Source of the DNA: Clostridium sp. KNHs214
GTDB lineage: Bacteria; Bacillota; Clostridia; Clostridiales; Clostridiaceae
NCBI RefSeq assembly: GCF_000744935.1
Contig: NZ_JQMW01000013.1
Location: 434,001 to 498,000 of the forward strand
Reading direction: 5' to 3'
DNA: 64,000 bases
A model generated the notes under the pieces. The model was not told where the DNA came from and made no database searches. It saw nothing but the letters and a program-made list of their open reading frames with translations. Shown here one piece after another: positions 16,875-25,356 of the stretch. Each line of letters begins with the position of its first letter. Position 1 is the first letter of the stretch. A program made the translations under genes and the position numbers.

Positions 16875-17678
16875 TTAATATATCATTCTCTTAAAAATAT
16901 TCATACTAGTAAAACCTGGGACACAAATCCTTCTGACTTTAAAACTTTCATTATCTATATTACAATAACCCATATGGGTAGTAACAGCCATTTCATATCC
17001 ACACTTTTTAGCTATCTTTATTGTATCATTATTATATCTTCCATAAGGATAAGTTAAAAATTTTACATTACTATTAATAAGTTTTTCTATCTTTGCCTTA
17101 GATAAACTTAAATCCTGCAATTGTTCATCGTAAGATAGCTTGTCTAGCTTTCTATGTTTAGATGTATGAGATTGAATATCTATTCCATTTTCCCGCATCT
17201 CTCTAAGTTCCTTCAAACTAGAATAAATTGTACTACTACCTTCAGTTATATAATCAGCCACAACAAATATAGTAGCCTTTAAATCTAATTCCTTTAATAT
17301 AGGGTATGCATTAGTGTAATTGTCCTTATAACCATCATCAAAAGTTATAACTACTGCCTTATCTGGAAACTGTTTATCTTTAGAAATATAATAGTACACT
17401 TGATCCAATGTTAAAGTTTCATAACCATTATCTTTTATGTATTGCATTTGTTTTCTAAATTTATTCTTGTCTACTTTAAAAAATCCATTTTTATTATCAG
17501 ATATTGAATGATACATTAATATAGGTATTGAATACTTACAAGCTTCATCCCCCTTTCTTCTACTTGTCTTACCTATTATTTTTAAAAAAGGTTCCGCGAT
17601 TCTTCCGTTTAAAAATAGAATAAACAGTAAAATGACTACTGTTGTTTTAAATACAAAACTTTTATTTTTAAATTTCAT
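16875..17678 (-). CDS. Polysaccharide deacetylase (NodB domain), membrane-anchored
   Basis: 267 residues. An N-terminal hydrophobic stretch (SFVFKTTVVILLFILFLNGR) acts as signal or anchor, placing the enzyme outside the membrane. The carbohydrate esterase 4 domain has ILMYHSIS, VVITFDDGY (catalytic and metal Asp pair near residues 113-114) and HTSKH with the two metal histidines, then FLTYPYGRYN. It removes acetyl groups from peptidoglycan or another N-acetylated glycan. The stop codon lies eleven bases beyond the right end of the large repeat element. The upstream gap contains three DnaA boxes. Confidence 0.92.
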   Translation of the reverse strand: MKFKNKSFVFKTTVVILLFILFLNGRIAEPFLKIIGKTSRRKGDEACKYSIPILMYHSISDNKNGFFKVDKNKFRKQMQYIKDNGYETLTLDQVYYYISKDKQFPDKAVVITFDDGYKDNYTNAYPILKELDLKATIFVVADYITEGSSTIYSSLKELREMRENGIDIQSHTSKHRKLDKLSYDEQLQDLSLSKAKIEKLINSNVKFLTYPYGRYNNDTIKIAKKCGYEMAVTTHMGYCNIDNESFKVRRICVPGFTSMNIFKRMIY

Positions 17679-17862
17679 AATATTTACTCCTAGTATTTAT
17701 GTATTTATTTTTAGACAAGCATATAATATATTATAACATATTAAATTACACTTAAAGATTTAAAACTAATGACTTTATTTATATCCCATAGCTGTCTCGC
17801 ATCTTTTATCAAAGTAGAAATTAACGGCAGCTACGCTCCTTGATTACAATTTCTAACTTTCT

Positions 17863-17994
17863 TTATCCACAGTTCTAAACTATATATATGTTGATAAATT
17901 GTTATTAATTACTCTTCATTTAAATACATAAAATTAATATAAAGGCTTAAATTCATAAAGTTATTAACATTATCCACATTTGTCTTGTGGATAA
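17863..17994. promoter_or_regulatory. Cluster of three consensus DnaA boxes
   Basis: TTATCCACA occurs exactly at 17863-17871 and 17970-17978, and in inverted form (TGTGGATAA) at 17986-17994. The last two face each other across seven bases. A weaker one-mismatch site (TGTTGATAA) lies at 17889-17897. The gap is AT-rich and sits between divergent promoters, one for the deacetylase and one for a small basic ORF. Elsewhere in the window I noticed only one more exact match, inside a gene at 26291. Confidence 0.8.
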
Positions 17995-18124
17995 GTTGTT
18001 AATTTCATGTTAATAAATTAAAACCTTTATATTATCTACTTACAACTTACTCTACATTACATTTAATTATATGTAAATTTCAATAAAAATTAGTTGAAAT
18101 TTTCTTAATATTTCAATAATTATG

Positions 18125-18133
18125 TGCTATAAT
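18125..18133 (+). promoter_or_regulatory. Extended -10 promoter before the small basic ORF
   Basis: TGCTATAAT is a perfect extended -10 (TGn TATAAT), about 40 bases before the ATG at 18174. A good -35 at standard distance is not seen, as expected for extended -10 promoters. Confidence 0.6.
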
Positions 18134-18173
18134 ATATAAAAGGGGTATTTATCTATGAAAGGTTGGGTTGCTT

Positions 18174-18338
18174 ATGCAAAACAATAATGTTATCTTTGTA
18201 AATTTTAAGAATAAGAATCGTTATAAAAGAAAAAAACGCATACTTTTCTTTTTTAGAAATTTAAAAAAACATTTCGATAAGTTGTTCAATAAAAAAGGTG
18301 ATTATACTTACCCTAAAAAAATAACAAATATAAATTAA
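18174..18338 (+). CDS. Small basic protein, 54 aa
   Basis: The frame encodes MQNNNVIFVNFKNKNRYKRK, then KRILFFFRNLKKHFDKLF and ends KITNIN. It is strongly basic with one amphipathic or hydrophobic helix. It has an extended -10 promoter about 40 bases upstream, a GAAAGGTTGGG purine run before the ATG, and an intrinsic terminator shortly after, so it appears to be an independent transcription unit. Three DnaA boxes lie just upstream. I recognise no family. A small membrane-associated or DNA-binding protein is possible; a non-coding RNA with an accidental frame is the alternative. Confidence 0.45.
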   Translation: MQNNNVIFVNFKNKNRYKRKKRILFFFRNLKKHFDKLFNKKGDYTYPKKITNIN

Positions 18339-18370
18339 CAGCTAATCTCCTTTTTTCAAATTAACACTTG

Positions 18371-18400
18371 CTCCCTGTTAAGGGAGTTTATATTTTTTTG
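18371..18400 (+). terminator. Terminator after the small basic ORF
   Basis: CTCCCT (18371-18376) and AGGGAG (18381-18386) enclose GTTA and are followed by TTTATATTTTTTT. Confidence 0.85.
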
Positions 18401-18512
18401 CATATATCTATACAACTCTTGTTTACATTATTATTTATGCTAAAATATAATAGTTAAATATTACTTTTTTCCAAGAGAGGAGGAAAAGGGACTTCTTCCC
18501 TTTTATATAATT

Positions 18513-18980
18513 ATGAGAATAGGTATAGGTTATGATGTGCATAAACTAGTTGAAAATAGAAAACTTATATTGGGGGGGGTGGAAATTCCTCACGAAAAAG
18601 GTTTACTAGGTCACTCTGACGCAGATGTACTACTTCACGCCATAATGGATAGTTTGCTTGGTGCTGCTGCACTAGGTGATATAGGAAAACATTTTCCAGA
18701 TACTGATAAATCTTTTAAAGATATATCAAGTATATTATTGCTACAAAAAGTTGGTGAACTTATAAAACATAAAGGATACACCATATTAAATATAGATGCT
18801 ACTATAATAGCTCAGAAGCCTAAAATGGCTCCTCATATAGAATCTATGAGAATAAATATCTCCAATGCTCTAGAAATATCCATAGATCAAATAAATGTAA
18901 AAGCTACCACAGAAGAGGGCCTTGGGTTCACTGGACGCCAAGAAGGCATATCATCACAGAGCATATGTTTAATACAGTAA
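18513..18980 (+). CDS. ispF: 2-C-methyl-D-erythritol 2,4-cyclodiphosphate synthase
   Basis: 155 residues, the standard length. [12 protein letters not shown] carries the zinc ligands Asp8 and His10; [20 protein letters not shown] has the third ligand His and the active-site loop; [10 protein letters not shown] and [15 protein letters not shown] are typical. It forms MEcPP in the methylerythritol phosphate route to isoprenoids, as a cytoplasmic trimer. It stands alone here, not fused to or next to ispD. The start follows a GAGAGGAGGAAAAGG purine run by about 25 bases, which is long; no nearer ATG fits. Confidence 0.97.
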   Translation: MRIGIGYDVHKLVENRKLILGGVEIPHEKGLLGHSDADVLLHAIMDSLLGAAALGDIGKHFPDTDKSFKDISSILLLQKVGELIKHKGYTILNIDATIIAQKPKMAPHIESMRINISNALEISIDQINVKATTEEGLGFTGRQEGISSQSICLIQ

Positions 18981-19029
18981 ATGAGAAAAGTGTTAACCAG
19001 TATTTGTAACCTTTTGTCAGTTTAAAATT

Positions 19030-19165
19030 AAGAATGGATAGTTTGTAACCTATAGGCTATTAACTATCCATTCTCAATTCTTAACATTCTTAAGCGCATT
19101 CAAATAAATAACAAGTCAGTATTCTAGTCTATTTTGCGTCATACTTTATCAGCAGAACCTGCCGA
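19030..19165. repeat. Hairpin and half copy of family C element between ispF and the VWA gene
   Basis: GAATGGATAGTT (19032-19043) pairs perfectly with AACTATCCATTC (19062-19073) and may act as a weak bidirectional terminator for the convergent genes. From 19090 the sequence GCGCATTCAAATAAATAACA and on through TATTTTGCGTCATAC matches the inverted right half of the family C element at 40648-40807; the other half is missing. Confidence 0.65.
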
Positions 19166-19206
19166 TTGTTTATTCTTTATTTCTTTAATCTTCACTAAAA
19201 ATCCCA

Positions 19207-22026
19207 CTATAATTTATACTTATTTTTTTTAATTTTTAAAAGTTCTGATGTATTTAACGACTCCTTTTCTTCAATGTCTTCCTTTGATAATCTATTATTT
19301 TCTTTCTCTGTAGAAGTATTATTTTTATCTATTAATATTTCTTTAGTTTCTTCAATAGAATCTTCTCCTAGCTTTTCTTCCTTAGTTTTTTCACTGAATC
19401 TTTCTTTTACCCTTTCTCCATTGTTTTTTTCTTGAGCTATTTTTTTATTAAGTTTTAAGAATAAACTTACACAAGATAAAATGTCATTAACTTTATTTTC
19501 TAATTTTTCATAAGGAAATTCTAATTTTCTTATGGCTATATCTAATACAAATAGTATTATGGCTAAGGCAATAAAAAAATTTGAAAGTTCCCTCTTTGTA
19601 TATATATCATCTAATTTACCTTGAAAAACTTCTTTAGGACTTTTTATATATCTTCCTTCTGCCTCTTTAACCAGCTCCTCTAAAGAACTTTTTTCCTCAT
19701 CAATTCTGTATTCTGGAGAATAATCTATACTCATTCCTCCCATTGATGAATTTACTATTTGCCCATTCTTTATATCTTTAACTTTTACAATGTATACACC
19801 CTTTTCATCCACTGTAAATTCACCAGAAAATTTATTTATTTCTTTTGGATATAATTTTACTTTTTTATTTTTCATAGATGGTGTTATTATTTGAGCTTCA
19901 ACCACAGAAGATGAATTTAGGTTTTCTCCCTGAACTTCTATAATACCCTTCTGCCCGTCTACATTAGTGCTTAGCTGTAAAAACTCACTGTTATAATTTT
20001 CTATACTCCAATTCACTAAGTTCTGCCAAAGCTTTAAGTTTTTATCCCATGAAATATACTCTTTACTCCATTTTCCATTCATATCTGAATTCCAAGCTAC
20101 AGTCTTACCTAGTCCATATTGCCATATTGTAAGTATGGGGTCATCCTCAGGTGTCTTAAGTACTACTTTGGAAGCTTTTTTAGGTGTGGCTCCTATATAC
20201 CCTAAAAGATCTGGAAGACCATTCTCGTATACTCCTGAAATTACAGTATGAGGAAATTGAACTACAGGAGTAAATTTCTTATTATTCAAATAGTTCCTAG
20301 CAGCCATAAAGGTTTCTTTTGCAAATATTCTTGGTATACTGCCTGAATTATCTGTATAATAAAATCTTCCTTTTGCACCTTTTGCTATACTTTCTAGTAA
20401 TATTCTATCAGAATCTGAACCTACAGCTACTGTAGATACAGTTATATTTTTATTTTTAAAATCTCCTATTAAAGTATCATATCCTTCTCTCTCAGCTTGA
20501 CCATCAGTTAACAAAATCATATGTTTTATTTCAGCCTTACTGTGTTTTAATGAATTGTATCCCTCATATAACGCTGGTAATATACTAGTTCCCCCACCAG
20601 ACCTTATAGTTCCTATAGATTCTCTTATGGCCTTTCTATCCTTTACATTTTGCCTTTTAACCACCCAGTATTGTGCGTCATCAAAGGCAACTACTCCAAT
20701 TTCATCTTTGTCCCTTAAAAATTCCGAAGTTCTAGCCGCAGCTTCCTTAGCAAGTTCCATTTTTTCCCCACTCATGCTGCCAGATCTGTCTATTACAAGT
20801 ATCATAGCTATGGAGGGTATTTCCTTTTTTCCCCTCATATCCATATATACCGGTAAAACATCCTCTAGTGGAGTTTTAGCATATCCACCTAGAGCAAAGG
20901 AATTATCCCCTCCTACTGCTATAACACCGCCACCTAAATCCCTTACATATGTGTTCAATGAACTTAAAAAACCACTGCTTAAATTTTCAGAGGATACATT
21001 GCAAGTTATTACACTTTTATATCTAGAAAGAGTTTTTATATCCGAAGGTTCTGCTCCTGCTTTTACCAATTTAAAATCCACATTAGATGCTTTTAATATA
21101 TTAATCATTTCCCCCGAATCTTTTTTATCATCTTCAATTACTAAAACTTTAGCCTTATCCCTTATATTAGTGAAAGCCGCTGCTTCATTATTTCTTAACT
21201 CCTGATCACCTTCTGGCTCTATGACTACTTTATAAGTTTTAAAGCCTCCTTCCTCAGCTTTATCCTTAAAAATAAATCTATTGTCACCTTTGGTTATCTT
21301 AACTGTAGATTCACCTTTTTTAGCATTATCACTAAAGAAATTAACTTGGCAATTGGTATTTATATTACTTTTTATATTAACTACAACATTAAATTCTTCT
21401 CCAACTCTAACGCTTTCTGGCACTTCAACCTTATGTATTGCCACATCCTTTTTTTCATCATTTCCTATTTTATAAACCTTAAAATCCACCTTTTGCTCTT
21501 TTAATGTAGATATTAATTTAGAGCTTTTACCTTGATTTTCTTTTCCATCGGTTATAAGAACAATTCTTTTTTTATTTCCTTCTCCAATATTTAAAAGAGC
21601 ATTTACTACAGCATTTTCTATATTAGTATAACTTTTTATTGGCTCCGTTTGAATTCCTGAAAAAATAGTTTTTTTAGAAACGAAATTTTCTATAATAGCA
21701 TTTTGTCCAAAAGTCATTATACCTATTAAATCATCTCTATCTTTATTTTCTATGGACTCTTTTATGAAATCCTCTATTTTTTCTTTGTTATTGCTAGTAC
21801 TATCTGAAGAATCAACTAAAAATATAGTACTTGTATCTTTAGCCTTCCACACTAAGCTTAATCCACTCAAAGAAAAAACTAGAACTATAATAAGCAAACT
21901 TCTAACTAAAAACAATAGTTTCTTTTTCATTCCATTCATTTCTAATTTTCTACCTGTATACCAAAAAAATATCAATAGCACAGGCAATAAAACTAATATA
22001 AACTGTTTTTCAAAATGAAATTTCAA
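19207..22026 (-). CDS. Large membrane protein with two VWA domains and a GATase-like domain
   Basis: 939 residues. Two N-terminal membrane segments (FILVLLPVLLIFFWYTG and FLVRSLLIIVLVFSLSG) are followed by a first VWA-like domain (about 65-190, degenerate metal site DSSDSTSN). A beta region and a glutamine-amidotransferase-like segment (about 295-385, with VRDLGGGVIAVGGDNSFALG) come next, then a second VWA domain with a perfect MIDAS, DRSGSMS, at about residue 413. A C-terminal membrane segment near 822 and a long charged tail end the protein. The architecture resembles BatA/YfbK-type and glutamine-amidotransferase-like VWA proteins, probably facing outside. Partner genes (MoxR ATPase, DUF58) are not adjacent. 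Function unknown. Confidence 0.88.
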   Translation of the reverse strand: MKFHFEKQFILVLLPVLLIFFWYTGRKLEMNGMKKKLLFLVRSLLIIVLVFSLSGLSLVWKAKDTSTIFLVDSSDSTSNNKEKIEDFIKESIENKDRDDLIGIMTFGQNAIIENFVSKKTIFSGIQTEPIKSYTNIENAVVNALLNIGEGNKKRIVLITDGKENQGKSSKLISTLKEQKVDFKVYKIGNDEKKDVAIHKVEVPESVRVGEEFNVVVNIKSNINTNCQVNFFSDNAKKGESTVKITKGDNRFIFKDKAEEGGFKTYKVVIEPEGDQELRNNEAAAFTNIRDKAKVLVIEDDKKDSGEMINILKASNVDFKLVKAGAEPSDIKTLSRYKSVITCNVSSENLSSGFLSSLNTYVRDLGGGVIAVGGDNSFALGGYAKTPLEDVLPVYMDMRGKKEIPSIAMILVIDRSGSMSGEKMELAKEAAARTSEFLRDKDEIGVVAFDDAQYWVVKRQNVKDRKAIRESIGTIRSGGGTSILPALYEGYNSLKHSKAEIKHMILLTDGQAEREGYDTLIGDFKNKNITVSTVAVGSDSDRILLESIAKGAKGRFYYTDNSGSIPRIFAKETFMAARNYLNNKKFTPVVQFPHTVISGVYENGLPDLLGYIGATPKKASKVVLKTPEDDPILTIWQYGLGKTVAWNSDMNGKWSKEYISWDKNLKLWQNLVNWSIENYNSEFLQLSTNVDGQKGIIEVQGENLNSSSVVEAQIITPSMKNKKVKLYPKEINKFSGEFTVDEKGVYIVKVKDIKNGQIVNSSMGGMSIDYSPEYRIDEEKSSLEELVKEAEGRYIKSPKEVFQGKLDDIYTKRELSNFFIALAIILFVLDIAIRKLEFPYEKLENKVNDILSCVSLFLKLNKKIAQEKNNGERVKERFSEKTKEEKLGEDSIEETKEILIDKNNTSTEKENNRLSKEDIEEKESLNTSELLKIKKNKYKL

Positions 22027-22281
22027 ACTTAGCCCCCCTTTTTTTCTCTAGTCTTTATATCTATTTTGGCAGAAAAACATTTTTTTGTAAAGAATAATAA
22101 ATCTTTAATGAATATTTCATATAATAAAATATATTTAAATATCCAGTAGGAGGAAAATAATTATTTTTCTTATGATTCCACTTTACGGTAAACACCCTTG
22201 TCTTACAGTAACAAGCTAGCACAACTATCCTATAACTCTATAGGATTCACTCACAAGTAAGTAACTGTACTTTAGCGTATA
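22027..22281. other. Intergenic region between cold-shock and VWA genes
   Basis: About 255 bases upstream of the VWA gene. AT-rich near 22060-22150, then a patch of mixed composition (22180-22275) with several short repeats such as CTATCCTATAACTCTATAGG. No frame with a ribosome binding site and no known RNA motif is recognised. Confidence 0.4.
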
Positions 22282-22320
22282 ATAAATAAAGCCACCTGAA
22301 TATCAGGTGACTTTATTTAT
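22282..22320. terminator. Strong bidirectional hairpin
   Basis: ATAAATAAAGCCACCTGA pairs with TCAGGTGACTTTATTTAT apart from one C-A mismatch. A-tract on one side and T-tract on the other make it competent on either strand. It is the second of two terminators after the cold-shock gene. Confidence 0.8.
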
Positions 22321-22329
22321 AGACAAATA

Positions 22330-22366
22330 TAAAAAGCGATATGATTAAAATCATATCGCCTTATAT
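22330..22366 (-). terminator. Terminator of the cold-shock gene
   Basis: On the minus strand GCGATATGATT and AATCATATCGC form a perfect 11-bp stem followed by TTTTTATATTT, 28 bases after the stop. Confidence 0.9.
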
Positions 22367-22393
22367 ATCAACTTATCGTTAATTTGCTATCTA

Positions 22394-22594
22394 CTATAGT
22401 TTAACTACGTTAGAAGCTTGAGGTCCTTTTTGTCCTTCAACTACTTCGAATTCAACTTCTTGACCTTCTTCTAAAGATTTGAATCCGTCTCCTTGGATAG
22501 CTGAGAAATGTACAAATACGTCATTTTCTCCTTCTACAGATAAAAATCCGAATCCTTTTTCTTTGTTAAACCATTTTACTGTACCTTTTTTCAT
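22394..22594 (-). CDS. Cold-shock protein, CspA/CspB family
   Basis: 66 residues from [20 protein letters not shown]; an in-frame ATG five codons earlier is less likely because the GGAGG ribosome binding site lies inside that extension. RNP1 (KGFGFLSV) and RNP2 (DVFVHFSAI) motifs are complete, and the C-terminus is QASNVVKL. It is a cytoplasmic RNA chaperone. A long non-coding leader extends upstream, as is usual for cold-shock mRNAs, and could control translation by temperature. Confidence 0.96.
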   Translation of the reverse strand: MKKGTVKWFNKEKGFGFLSVEGENDVFVHFSAIQGDGFKSLEEGQEVEFEVVEGQKGPQASNVVKL

Positions 22595-23069
22595 TTTAAA
22601 TTCCTCCATATTCCTTAAATAAATTAAATAATTTTATAGATAAAGGGTGTTTCACATATAACCTTAATACTGAATTAATGCCATATGGAGAAACTGAGTC
22701 AATTTAATATTATAGAAAACATATCCATTAAATACTAAATAGGAACTAATTTCTTAATCTTCATCTATAAATTTGTTCTTATTAATTCTACACCTTTAGA
22801 AAAGAAATTTCAAGTAAAAAAATAAAATTCTTAGTTTTTTTAATTTATTTAGTCTTTCTTTCTTTATTTCTATGAAATAATATCATTTTTTTCATTTAGG
22901 TACATGAAAAGAAATAGCAAATAAATAAAATTTTTATTAGCGTTATACACTTTTGAAAACAATATTTAAAAAAGCAATATATTTTATTACATTTATAGAT
23001 TTTGTATATATTGATAACTTAAATTCAAAAAATCAAATACAATTATTAAAGAAAGGAGTGTACATATAT
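22595..23069. other. Divergent intergenic region with cold-shock leader and family C fragment
   Basis: The first ~200 bases upstream of the cold-shock gene are probably its structured 5' leader. At 22896-22930 a fragment beginning TTAGGTACATGAAAAGAAAT matches the left edge of the family C element at 40646. The rest is the promoter region of the dehydratase-like gene; a frame extending that gene upstream to 22953 has no ribosome binding site. Confidence 0.5.
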
Positions 23070-24218
23070 ATGAACGATTTACCTGAAATGTTTAATGAAT
23101 TTAGCGAAGCAAGAAGAGAAGGGTTTATAAAGATTAAGAACTTGAAAGAAGAAGGCAAAAAAATAGTAGGCACCTTTTGTGCTTTTACTCCTTGTGAAAT
23201 TATGATGGCTGCAGATGCCATTCCTATTTCTCTTTGTGGAATGAGTGAAGAACCTGTTTCTGATGCAGAAAGAGATTTACCTAGGAATTTATGTCCTTTA
23301 ATAAAATCTAGTTATGGTTTTGCCATAACACAAAAATGTCCTTACTTTTATTTTTCGGATATCATAGTTGGCGAAACTACTTGCGATGGCAAAAAGAAAA
23401 TGTATGAATACTTAAGTAAAATAAAGCCTATGCACGTAATGCAGCTTCCTCAAACTTTAGATCATGAAAGATCTATGGAGCTTTGGCGTGGAGAAATGGT
23501 AGCCCTAAAAAAGGCCTTAGAAAATCAATTTAATTTAGAAATTCCTGAGGAAAGAATTAAAGAAAGTATAAAACTAAAAAATGAAGAAAGAAAAATTCTA
23601 CGAGAGTTCTACGAATTAGGAAAACTTTGTCCACCACCTATGACTGGACTTGAAATGCTACAAGTGCTATATGGAACAGATTTTAGCACGGACAAACATA
23701 AGCAAAACAATGACATAAAAGCTTTAATAGAAGAAATTAAAAATAAATACAATAAGGGAGACAGAAAAGTATCAGAGAAAGCTCCTAGAATACTTATAAC
23801 AGGATGTCCTATGGGTGGAGCTACAGAAAAAATAATAAAAATAATTGAAGAAAGTGGCGGAGTTGTGGTTTGCTTTGAAAACTGCAGTGGCATAAAATCA
23901 AAATACTCTCTTGTAGATGAGGAAAAAGATGTATATGATGCTTTAGCAGAAAGATATCTAAATATAGGTTGTTCCTGCATAGCCCCTAATGACAACAGAA
24001 TAGATTTGCTTTCTAATTTAATAGATGAGTATAAAATAGATGGGGTGGTAGACATGATTTTACAGGCATGTCATACTTACAACGTAGAAACTAAGCGTAT
24101 AAAAGATTTTGTAACAAAAGAAAAAGACATCCCTTATACAAATATAGAAACAGATTATTCTCAATCTGATATCGGACAACTTAAAACCAGGATATCAGCA
24201 TTTATTGAAATGCTTTAA
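23070..24218 (+). CDS. 2-hydroxyacyl-CoA dehydratase D-component family (YjiM / double-cubane cluster protein type)
   Basis: I choose the ATG at 23070 (MNDLPEMFNEFSEARREG), after AAAGGAG, giving 382 residues, close to E. coli YjiM. Thirteen cysteines occur, including FCAFTPCE, LPRNLCPL, TQKCPYFY, TTCDGKKKM, ITGCPMGG, NCSG and GCSC, as in the HgdB/BcrC superfamily that holds [4Fe-4S] clusters. Single-subunit members with a double-cubane cluster are powered by an ATP-dependent activator (YjiL/HgdC type), but no activator gene is adjacent. The protein probably performs a low-potential two-electron reduction or dehydration; substrate unknown. The stop is 12 bases from the left end of the second large repeat element. 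Confidence 0.88.
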   Translation: MNDLPEMFNEFSEARREGFIKIKNLKEEGKKIVGTFCAFTPCEIMMAADAIPISLCGMSEEPVSDAERDLPRNLCPLIKSSYGFAITQKCPYFYFSDIIVGETTCDGKKKMYEYLSKIKPMHVMQLPQTLDHERSMELWRGEMVALKKALENQFNLEIPEERIKESIKLKNEERKILREFYELGKLCPPPMTGLEMLQVLYGTDFSTDKHKQNNDIKALIEEIKNKYNKGDRKVSEKAPRILITGCPMGGATEKIIKIIEESGGVVVCFENCSGIKSKYSLVDEEKDVYDALAERYLNIGCSCIAPNDNRIDLLSNLIDEYKIDGVVDMILQACHTYNVETKRIKDFVTKEKDIPYTNIETDYSQSDIGQLKTRISAFIEML

Positions 24219-24230
24219 CAATACTAAAAA

Positions 24231-25356
24231 AATATATTGTGAAGTAAGTGTCATAAGAAAAATCTGTCTTTAAGTTCACAATAAATATATTTTTTAGACT
24301 GCTCGCAATACGCCAAGAAATTCTAATGTTTTCAAATTCCAATACCCTAAAGCTTTCAAACTCGCTTCTTACGGCGCTCAAACATGAAAGCTTCTTAACG
24401 AGTATTAAAATTTGAAAACAAAGAATTTCTAAGGCTAGCTCAATAGTCTAAGAAAATATATTTATTGTTACCTTAAAGACAGATTTTTCAGTTCATGCAT
24501 ACATTGTTTCTGAGGGAGACGGCCTACTAAATGATGATTTTCCTCCGCTGCGCTACTGAAAATCTTTAATTTATAAATGAGAAAGCGCTCATAATATTTT
24601 TTTAGGCGGAGCCTTTCGTTTAGTCCTTAGTCATCAAATGTTTTTTAGTACTAGGTTCTAGTTTCTAGATGTTAGAATTTGTTGTTATAATACATATTTA
24701 TGTTTCTTAACCTATATGCGGATCATTCATTATAAATCAACAGGCTCACGCCAAAAAAACTTTTAAGAGTTAAACTTCTGACTGATAAATAATTGCTTGT
24801 CAAAATAAAACACTAAATAAGGCCTAATATATTTTGCCGTGAGGCATTGATTTATATAAATCTTAAATTTGTAGGGTAGACCAGGTAAGAGCTCTTACTT
24901 CTTATCTATTACCTATTACTTATCTACAAGTTCTTATTTATCCAACAATTAAAGTTATATATTCTTATATATAAATCCTAATCATGCCTACGTATTTAGG
25001 CTGGCTGCCGCTAATTAAAGATTTTCCACAACGTAGTGGAGGAAAATCATCCTTATAGTTAGCTGTATTCCTCCATAGATAGCTTATGCATGAACCGAAA
25101 AATCACACTTTAAGGGAGTGAAACAATTGGAATTGGGGACTATGGAACTAGCTTTAGAACTTTATGTTTGCAGATTTCAATTCCCGTTAAGAAACCTTGT
25201 TGTTTGAGGGACGCAAGGAGCGAGTTAAGGTTTTAGGGTATTGAAATCTGCAAACATGTAGAAGTTCTTAGCGTATTGTGATTAGTACCCAATTCCAATT
25301 GTTTCACGGACTTAAAGTGTGATTTTTCTTACGGTACTTACTTCACAATATTCTTA
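24231..25356. repeat. Paired-hairpin convergent-junction element, copy 2
   Basis: Left end AATATATTGTGAAGTAAGTG, right end the complement of AATATTGTGAAGTAAGTACC; the right terminal TTA is the stop codon of the LysM-GH18 gene. Left hairpin 24264-24482, right hairpin 25102-25323. Both ends carry GAAGTAAGT where copy 1 carries GAAGCAAGT, so the ends of one copy resemble each other. The 619-base spacer is nearly identical to copy 3 in its first ~350 bases (AAAGCGCTCATAATATTTTT, GGCGGAGCC, GTACTAGGTTCTAG). Its later part (CTACAAGTTCTTATTTATCC) is the reverse complement of a part of copy 4. No plausible gene. Confidence 0.92.

Noticed and set aside
20555-21205. 216-codon plus-strand frame opposite the VWA gene
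   Set aside because: Antisense shadow of a clear coding sequence, with no ribosome binding site and no recognisable domain.
22953-23069. 39-residue N-terminal extension of the dehydratase-like protein
   Set aside because: The extension is Ile/Phe-rich, has no ribosome binding site, and a strong AAAGGAG precedes the later ATG, which gives the family's usual length.
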